Position numbers and translations under genes: made by a program
Shown: positions 12,674-17,382 of the stretch, one piece after another
How positions within the stretch are numbered: the first letter of the stretch is position 1
Layout of the letters: the number at the start of each line of letters is the position of its first letter
Assembly: GCA_958346935.1 (NCBI GenBank)
Contig: CATVTM010000044.1
Location: 1-17,382, forward strand
Direction: 5' to 3'
DNA length: 17,382 nt
Source of the DNA: an uncultured Collinsella sp.
GTDB taxonomy: Bacteria > Actinomycetota > Coriobacteriia > Coriobacteriales > Coriobacteriaceae
The notes under the pieces: generated by a model
Databases searched by the model: none
The model's input: only the letters and a program-made list of their open reading frames with translations
Told to the model about the DNA's origin: nothing

Positions 12674-13924
12674 GTGTCAGAAAGCAAAATGTCAGAAAGT
12701 AGCGCTTTGAGCAGAATCAAACGCCTGGTCAACACCTATAGCGGTCTCGTGCTTATGGGTGCCGTCGGAATCCCTATCGGCATCATCGTTGGCGTCATCT
12801 GTGCCCTTTTTGGTCGTGTGCTCCTGGCAATTGGCGCCTTCCGGGACTCGCACGTCGCGTTGCTGCTCCCCTTTCTCGCTCTTGTGGGCCTTGCCATCGT
12901 GTTTGCCTACCGCACCTGGGGCAAGGGCACCGACCGCGGCATGAGTCTGGTGTTCGACGTAGGCCACGGACGCGAGGACGCCATCTCCCCGCGTCTGGTG
13001 CCGCTCATTATGCTGAGCACGTGGGCCACGCATCTCTTTGGCGGCAGCGCGGGACGCGAAGGCGTAGCCGTGCAGATCGGCGCAACCGTCTCGCATTGGA
13101 TCGGCCGACGTCTACCTTTCCGAGAACCCGGCAACACGTTTTTGCTTATCGGCATGGCCGCCGGCTTTGCCGGACTCTTCCGAACGCCCCTCGCCGCCAC
13201 GGTCTTTGCTATCGAGGTGTTGGTCGCCGGACGCATGGAATACCGCGCGTTGTTTCCCGCGCTTACGGCTTCGCTTGCCGCAAGCATGACCTCCGGCGCC
13301 CTGGGGCTCGAGAAGTTTGAGGTCGCCATTACCGCCTCGTATGCGCTCGACCTCCCCGGTCTTGGACGGCTGGCGTTGTTGGGTATCGCGTTTGGTATGG
13401 TAGGTGGCGCTTTTGCCTGGTGCCTTGCCCATGCCAAGACCCTTGCAGCGCGGCTGCTCCCCAGCCCTTACATACGCGTTGCCGTTATGGGCCTTGCACT
13501 GTCGGCGATTCTGTTCGTGCTGTGGCAGGGGCGATACTGCGGCCTTGGCACCAACCTGATATCGGCGGCGCTCAACGGTGACGGCAAGGTCGCCATCATG
13601 CCTTGGGACTGGGCGCTCAAATTCACACTCACCATCGCCACACTTGCCGCAGGATATCAAGGTGGTGAGGTGACGCCGCTGTTCTCCATCGGAGCCAGCC
13701 TGGGTGTCGTGCTCGCCGGGATTCTCGGCATGCCCGTCGAGCTCTGCGCCGCGCTGGGATACGCCGCCGTCTTTGGCAGCGCCACCAACACGCTACTCGC
13801 GCCGATCCTCATTGGCTGCGAGGTCTTTGGCTTTGGCAATCTGCCCGCCTTCTTTATCGTCTGCGTCGTGGCCTACCTGTTCAACATGGACAAATCGATC
13901 TACGCCCTGCAAGAGCGAGCGTAG
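12674..13924 (+). CDS. CLC-family antiporter, probably F-/H+ type (CLC-F)
   Basis: A 416-residue membrane protein with about ten hydrophobic segments and the CLC core. GGSAGREGVAVQIG (123-136) holds the gating glutamate E129. AAGFAGLFRTPLAATVFAIE (162-181) is the conserved pore region, and GYQGGEVTPLF (327-337) replaces the GSGIP-type motifs of chloride CLCs. M90 in RGMSLV lies 39 residues before E129; as I recall, the fluoride antiporter of Enterococcus casseliflavus has M79 and E118, the same spacing, plus a later glutamate comparable to E332. CLC-F proteins expel toxic fluoride. Start: GTG 12674 with GAGAG at a short distance; ATG 12689 is a real alternative, the first five codons being near-duplicated (MSESK MSESS). 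Older annotation would call it a chloride channel. Confidence 0.88.
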   Translation: MSESKMSESSALSRIKRLVNTYSGLVLMGAVGIPIGIIVGVICALFGRVLLAIGAFRDSHVALLLPFLALVGLAIVFAYRTWGKGTDRGMSLVFDVGHGREDAISPRLVPLIMLSTWATHLFGGSAGREGVAVQIGATVSHWIGRRLPFREPGNTFLLIGMAAGFAGLFRTPLAATVFAIEVLVAGRMEYRALFPALTASLAASMTSGALGLEKFEVAITASYALDLPGLGRLALLGIAFGMVGGAFAWCLAHAKTLAARLLPSPYIRVAVMGLALSAILFVLWQGRYCGLGTNLISAALNGDGKVAIMPWDWALKFTLTIATLAAGYQGGEVTPLFSIGASLGVVLAGILGMPVELCAALGYAAVFGSATNTLLAPILIGCEVFGFGNLPAFFIVCVVAYLFNMDKSIYALQERA

Positions 13925-13950
13925 AAGATCACTCTGCCGATAGTGTCATC

Positions 13951-14048
13951 CGGAAACGGCATCCCATTCTGAGGCAATATTCTGGGTTGAAGCTTCCACT
14001 CGAGAGCGCGTTCGGAAAGCACATCCCATTCTAAGACAGAATTCCGGG
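13951..14048. repeat. Two direct repeats (~36 bp, 62-bp period) between CLC and kinase genes
   Basis: The units are 13951-13986 and 14013-14048, starting 62 bases apart. Both begin CGGAAA, share CATCCCATTCT at their centre and end in ATTCTGGG or ATTCCGGG. They lie in the gap between convergent genes. They look like members of a dispersed intergenic repeat rather than coding sequence. Confidence 0.7.
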
Positions 14049-14093
14049 ACGCAGTTTTCGCCCATACCCTCTCCCGTCGACGTTTCCCCAGAT

Positions 14094-14133
14094 AAAACCT
14101 GCCAAAACAAACCTGTCCCTTTTGGCAGGTTTT
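14094..14133 (-). terminator. Dispersed hairpin element, copy 2, overlapping the histidine kinase stop
   Basis: AAAACCTGCCAAAA (14094-14107) pairs perfectly with TTTTGGCAGGTTTT (14120-14133). On the minus strand the kinase's TAA stop (14134-14132) opens the first arm and the second ends in TTTTATC. It is nearly identical to the copy at 1254-1292, including the flanking CAGATAAAACC, though the genes are unrelated. Confidence 0.7.
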
Positions 14134-15505
14134 AGAGGCGGACGGTGAAGGTGATCTGATGATCGTGGCCGGATACGCTGGCGGATCCGCCATGGGCTTC
14201 GGCGATGGCGCGCACGACGGACAGCCCCACGCCCGAGCCACCTGTCTTGGAGCTGCGCGACACGTCCGCACGATAGAAGCGGTCGAACAGCCGGTCCAGG
14301 TCGCCCTCGGGCAGCTCATCAACAGTATTCGATACGACAAGCTCGGCCGAGCCTTTGCCCGCACCGCGCGAAACAGCACGCAGGCTCAGCTCGATCACGC
14401 TGTCTTCGCTTGCGTAGCGTGTGGCGTTGTCCAGCAGCAGCTCAACAACCTGCGCCACTGCCGCGGCATCGGCATGGGCCCGCACACCGCTCGCGATCGA
14501 CGTCGACAGCCGCTTACCTCGCGAAACCGCCACCGACTTAAACGGCGCCGCAGCCTTGTCCACGGCCTCCGAAAGATCGATCACCGCCATGGCAAAGCCG
14601 GCCGAGCCCTCGTCCATACGCGCCAGGAACACCAGACGCTCCGTCAGCGCCGTCAGCCGCGCGACCTGCTCGTGAATGCTCTGCGTCCACTCGCTCTCGC
14701 CACTCTCGATCTCTTGCACCTCGTTGGCGGCATCAATTACAGCCAGCGGCGTCTTGATCTCGTGGCTCGCATCGGTAATAAAGCGCTTCTGCTTGCTATA
14801 ACTCTCGACCATCGGCCGAATTACAGCACCCGAGGCCACCGTCACAATCGCCAATACCGCCAGCCAGCCAATGCAGCTGATGGCCACGCTCGCACTTAAA
14901 AACGAATGGAAACTTGCAAGCTCGCGCGAACAGTCCACGAACACATAGGTGGTCTTTTCGCCCTGAACCGTAACCGTATAGCGGTAGTTACCAGAAAAGC
15001 CCGATGTCAAACCCTTGGAATACAGTCCTGCAGCGATGCGTGCAGCACGCTTGGCGCCCACCGCGGCAATGCGGGCGGTATTGACATCGGTCACCTGCCC
15101 GCCGGCAATCGACACCGTAAAGTAGCGCGTGTCGAAGGGAGACTCCGCCGTCATGCCTTCAAAATGCCCATCGCGAACGGCCGCCCGGTTACCGGTAGCA
15201 ACCTTGCCGGCAACCGCATCCTGACCGGGACCGGTCTTAGGCTCGTCCTCCCCATCAATGCTGTCCTTGCCTGCTAAGATATAGTCCAGGCGAACGTCGG
15301 CCATCTTGCAGACATGCGAATAATTGACGATGTTGATGCCGGCAATGATGAGCGTGAGCACCACGGTCACGGCGCCCATGGCAACGAGGATGAACTTGCG
15401 ACGCAGGCGGCGGCCCAATGCGTCAACAGCATTTGCCCGCCCCGTACTACTCGTGGCGGCGTGAAACCGCTCCGTCATGCGCTTGCACCACGCGCGTATG
15501 CTCAC
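14132..15505 (-). CDS. Sensor histidine kinase of a two-component system
   Basis: A 457-residue membrane kinase. A helix at about 39-60 and another at about 203-226 frame an outside sensor domain of roughly 140 residues with no recognised fold. The H-box ITDASHEIKTPLAVI has the phosphorylated H248. The ATP domain has the N-box LLLDNATRY (N360), FDRFYRAD (408-414) and GGSGVGLSVV (422-431). The usual DxGxG box is replaced by SNTVDELPEGDL, a divergence that resembles variants seen in some OmpR-partner kinases. The GTG start overlaps the response regulator's stop (GTGA), so the two are translated together. ATG 15478 is an alternative. The signal is unknown. Its stop lies inside a repeated hairpin. 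Confidence 0.92.
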   Translation of the reverse strand: MSIRAWCKRMTERFHAATSSTGRANAVDALGRRLRRKFILVAMGAVTVVLTLIIAGINIVNYSHVCKMADVRLDYILAGKDSIDGEDEPKTGPGQDAVAGKVATGNRAAVRDGHFEGMTAESPFDTRYFTVSIAGGQVTDVNTARIAAVGAKRAARIAAGLYSKGLTSGFSGNYRYTVTVQGEKTTYVFVDCSRELASFHSFLSASVAISCIGWLAVLAIVTVASGAVIRPMVESYSKQKRFITDASHEIKTPLAVIDAANEVQEIESGESEWTQSIHEQVARLTALTERLVFLARMDEGSAGFAMAVIDLSEAVDKAAAPFKSVAVSRGKRLSTSIASGVRAHADAAAVAQVVELLLDNATRYASEDSVIELSLRAVSRGAGKGSAELVVSNTVDELPEGDLDRLFDRFYRADVSRSSKTGGSGVGLSVVRAIAEAHGGSASVSGHDHQITFTVRL

Positions 15506-16191
15506 GCCTGTTCGCCTTCCTCAACAACCTCAAGCGAATAGCCCTGATTGCGCGATGCGCGAATGGCCACGTTGGCACCCAGCGCCGTCAGCTTTTTGCG
15601 CAGGTACGAGATATAGACCCACACCACGTTGGCGCCTTCGGGCGCGTCCTCACCCCAAACCTCGAGCATCAGACGCTCGGTGGGCATGCGCGTGCCGGCA
15701 TTGCGCATAAAGAGCTCCATAAGCTGAAACTCACGATTGGCCAGATGTTCCTCGCCCAAAGGCCCAACGAGTGTGCACGATGCCGTGTCGAGGCGCACGT
15801 TGCCCACGCTGAGCGTCGTGGCGTCAATTGCCGTCGCGGCGCGCGTCATGGCACGAATGCGAGCGAGCAGCTCCTTGGCGGCAAACGGCTTGGTCAGGTA
15901 ATCGTTGGCGCCGGCATCCAGGCCCTCGACCTTATCGGACACCTCGCTTTTGGCCGTAAGCATGATGATGGGCAGTCGCTTACCGGCGGCGCGTGTGCGC
16001 TTGAGCACCTCGATGCCATCCATGCCGGGCATCATGATGTCCAGAATCGCGGCGTCATAGTCGTTGGCGAGTAGATATTCGAGCGCCGTCAGACCGTCGA
16101 GCGCGGTGTCAACCTCGTAGTCGCTATGTTGAAGAATCGCGGTAAGGGCGCGGGAGAGGCCGGGTTCGTCCTCGGCAAGCATCAGCTTCAT
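15502..16191 (-). CDS. OmpR/PhoB-family response regulator
   Basis: A 229-residue transcription regulator. The receiver domain (1-115) has the acidic pair in AEDEP (E7, D8), the phosphorylated D51 in AILDIMMPGMDG, T79 and K101 in YLTKPFA. The C-terminal winged helix (about 130-225) includes LTNREFQLMELF-like sequence (LANREFQLMELFMRNAG) and VWVYISYLRKKL, typical of the OmpR class. It is first in the operon and its stop overlaps the kinase start by four bases. Start: ATG with AAAGGAG five bases upstream. Two tandem 11-bp repeats upstream of the promoter are likely its own binding sites. Target genes outside the operon are unknown. Confidence 0.95.
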   Translation of the reverse strand: MKLMLAEDEPGLSRALTAILQHSDYEVDTALDGLTALEYLLANDYDAAILDIMMPGMDGIEVLKRTRAAGKRLPIIMLTAKSEVSDKVEGLDAGANDYLTKPFAAKELLARIRAMTRAATAIDATTLSVGNVRLDTASCTLVGPLGEEHLANREFQLMELFMRNAGTRMPTERLMLEVWGEDAPEGANVVWVYISYLRKKLTALGANVAIRASRNQGYSLEVVEEGEQA

Positions 16192-16211
16192 AGTTGCTCC
16201 TTTGGCGCATG

Positions 16212-16240
16212 ACTATACAGGTTTCGATACTGCCGATAAT
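16212..16240 (-). promoter_or_regulatory. Candidate promoter of the two-component operon
   Basis: TATAGT on the minus strand (16217-16212) is a fair -10 box, 20 bases before the start codon at 16191. The -35 region (16235-16240) reads ATTATC, a poor match, as expected for a promoter that needs an activator. Confidence 0.4.
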
Positions 16241-16252
16241 AGCGCACCGCCA

Positions 16253-16274
16253 GCCGCCTTAGCGCAGCCTTAGC
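16253..16274 (-). promoter_or_regulatory. Tandem 11-bp direct repeats, candidate response-regulator site
   Basis: On the minus strand GCTAAGGCTGC is followed directly by GCTAAGGCGGC (10 of 11 bases equal). OmpR/PhoB-type regulators bind head-to-tail as dimers on 11-bp-spaced repeats. The site starts about 13 bases upstream of the -35 region, suitable for activation. Confidence 0.5.
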
Positions 16275-16363
16275 CGCTCAACCTGCGCATTTTCAAATAC
16301 GCAGGATATGGCTTAGCCAAACTTAAGGCGCAGATGCCGAGCACTTGGACGCATGCCGACCGC

Positions 16364-16387
16364 GAAAGAACGGCGACTCGTTCTTTC
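16364..16387. terminator. Perfect hairpin downstream of the methyltransferase
   Basis: GAAAGAACG (16364-16372) pairs perfectly with CGTTCTTTC (16379-16387) around six bases. It lies 33 bases past the methyltransferase stop. The T-richness is within the arm rather than after it, so termination is likely but not certain. Nothing else recognisable lies in 16275-16419 except a short imperfect hairpin at 16282-16305. Confidence 0.5.
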
Positions 16388-16419
16388 AAGGCGTCTTGGC
16401 TATGCAAAGTGCCCGAGCG

Positions 16420-16998
16420 CTATTCCTCGTACGCGCCCTCAAGCCGCAGTAGCCACTCCTTACGGTCGAGGCCGCCGGCATATCCGTTGAGCGAACCATC
16501 GGCGGCAACTACGCGATGACATGGCACGATAATCGAAATGGGATTACGCGCAACCGCAGCCCCCACCGCGCGAGGAGATACAACGGGGGCCTCGTTTCCC
16601 GGCACATGATGTCGAGCCGCAACACGCTGGGCGATCTCGCCATACGTAGCGACCTCGCCACGCGGGATAGAAAGCAGCTCAAACCAAACCTCGCGCTGAA
16701 ACGCCGTACCAATCAAATGCAACGGCGGCGTAAACCGAGGCTCCTGCCCCGCAAAATAAGCATTCAGCCAAGCCCATGAACGCTCAAGCACCGAAGAGGC
16801 CACACCATTTGCCGGACTCACCGACGACATGCCACCGGTACCGGAAACCGCGTCGGCGCCTTCAACATGTTCGGAGTCTTCCCGGAGAAGCGTGGAACCA
16901 AAGTGCTCCTGCCCCTCAAACCAAAGCCCCGTCAGACCGCGGCCATCAGCGGCAAGCAAGATTTCGCCCAAAGGCGAGGCAAATGTCGTCGTGACCAC
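16420..16998 (-). CDS. ogt: Methylated-DNA--protein-cysteine methyltransferase (O6-alkylguanine repair)
   Basis: A 192-residue suicide repair protein that moves the alkyl group from O6-alkylguanine to its own cysteine. The active site is IIVPCHRVV with C160. TAFQREVWFELLSIPRGEVATYGEIA (98-123) is the helix-turn-helix that binds DNA, and GYAGGLDRKEWLL (172-184) completes the active-site channel. The N-terminal domain has a low-complexity stretch (about 41-69) and the segment before RAVG is longer than in E. coli Ogt. Both look like loop variation. Start: GTG with AAAGGAG six bases upstream; the next codon is also GTC, so no shorter start is better. No LexA box was seen. Single gene. Confidence 0.95.
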   Translation of the reverse strand: MVTTTFASPLGEILLAADGRGLTGLWFEGQEHFGSTLLREDSEHVEGADAVSGTGGMSSVSPANGVASSVLERSWAWLNAYFAGQEPRFTPPLHLIGTAFQREVWFELLSIPRGEVATYGEIAQRVAARHHVPGNEAPVVSPRAVGAAVARNPISIIVPCHRVVAADGSLNGYAGGLDRKEWLLRLEGAYEE

Positions 16999-17025
16999 CA
17001 GCGGCTCCTTTCAAAACTCCGCAAC

Positions 17026-17031
17026 ATAATA
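17026..17031 (-). promoter_or_regulatory. Candidate -10 box of the methyltransferase gene
   Basis: TATTAT on the minus strand lies 28 bases upstream of the GTG start and 14 bases before the ribosome site (17005-17012). No good -35 was found at 16-18 bases. Confidence 0.3.
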
Positions 17032-17075
17032 CCGCGAATTGTGCAGACAACCCCAATCGACCCCAAAGTCACCCA

Positions 17076-17231
17076 AGGCGGCAGGCGCGACAGCGCCGCA
17101 GCTGCCGCACGACCTCAAAGCCCCCGCAGGCAGCAGGCGCAACGCGCCGCAGCTGCCGGCCGTGCTCCGCAGTCCCCCAAGGCGGCAGGCGCGAAGCGCC
17201 GAGGCCGCCGCCGGAACCAGGGCCCGCAACA
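17076..17231. repeat. GC-rich tandem hairpin array, 52-bp period
   Basis: The core GGCGC-N3/4-GCGCC starts at 17084, 17136 and 17188, exactly 52 bases apart. Each core is flanked by longer complementary arms such as GCGGCA/TGCCGC, GGCAGC/GCTGCC and GGCGGC/GCCGCC. The units share AGGCGGCAGGCGC-like starts but have diverged between. No T-tails follow. Open frames through the array are compositional. Confidence 0.7.
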
Positions 17232-17382
17232 GCCACGTGCCCCCCACATCAGCCCAGCTGCCCCAACCAACAACGGCCCCATCGCAGACCGCTCGCAGCA
17301 GCGTCACCACAGGCGGGGGCCGGGCTTAGTTGTTTGATAAAAAAACAAAGACAAGATCGGGGGCGGGGGAGGGCGGCGGAAG
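17232..17382. other. Right-end intergenic stretch, no gene supported
   Basis: Apart from the array, 16999-17382 shows no gene I can support. This part holds an AT-rich segment (TTGTTTGATAAAAAAACAA, about 17329-17347) that can form a weak hairpin, and a G-rich run (17358-17380) with several G-tracts. A promoter or gene end may lie just beyond the window. Confidence 0.4.

Noticed and set aside
17076..17231. CRISPR array
   Set aside because: Three periodic units, but they are hairpins with degenerate GC-rich spacing DNA and diverged repeats, with no cas genes nearby.
17011..17310. 99-codon minus-strand open frame upstream of ogt
   Set aside because: It runs through the 52-bp hairpin array and the ogt promoter region; the A/G/L/R-rich translation is compositional.

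Overview
The window reads as a chromosomal segment of a GC-rich actinobacterium. Gene content, codon use and the repeat-rich intergenic DNA suggest a gut Coriobacteriia member, most likely a Collinsella-like genome. This is inference from general knowledge; no marker gene such as 16S rRNA is present.

Layout. 1-1132: the tail of a plus-strand gene, two terminator hairpins, and a minus-strand toxin-antitoxin pair (ribbon-helix-helix antitoxin, PIN toxin) with its own promoter. 1172-5143: an M18 aminopeptidase (minus), a membrane-anchored Ntn-type amide hydrolase (plus, divergent), and a 6-phosphofructokinase (plus). 5135-8086: a repeat-rich stretch with two copies of a ~516 bp non-coding element, a small unknown protein, a separate ~150 nt foldable element, and an XRE regulator carrying membrane helices. 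8121-11593: a two-gene minus-strand ABC operon (ATPase then large FtsX-type permease). 11795-13924: a GyrI-like protein behind a LexA-type box, then a CLC antiporter of probable fluoride type. 14094-16274: a response regulator/histidine kinase operon (minus) with tandem 11-bp repeats upstream. 16364-17382: an O6-alkylguanine-DNA methyltransferase (minus) and a GC-rich right end with a 52-bp-period hairpin array.

How it fits together. Most genes are ordinary housekeeping, transport or stress functions. A DNA-damage theme is possible: the GyrI-like gene has a LexA-box match overlapping its promoter, and an alkyl-DNA repair protein lies about 4 kb away, though without a visible LexA box.

The least explained content is between the genes. 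The 516 bp element folds into nested long stems. The differences between its two copies in the apical stem all keep pairing in plus-strand RNA and would break it in minus-strand RNA, which argues for a transcribed structured RNA of unknown role. Several structured elements carry the stop codon of the neighbouring gene inside their first stem (aminopeptidase, phosphofructokinase, histidine kinase, GyrI-like gene). A second hairpin family (core CCTGCCAAAA/TTTTGGCAGG) occurs three times.
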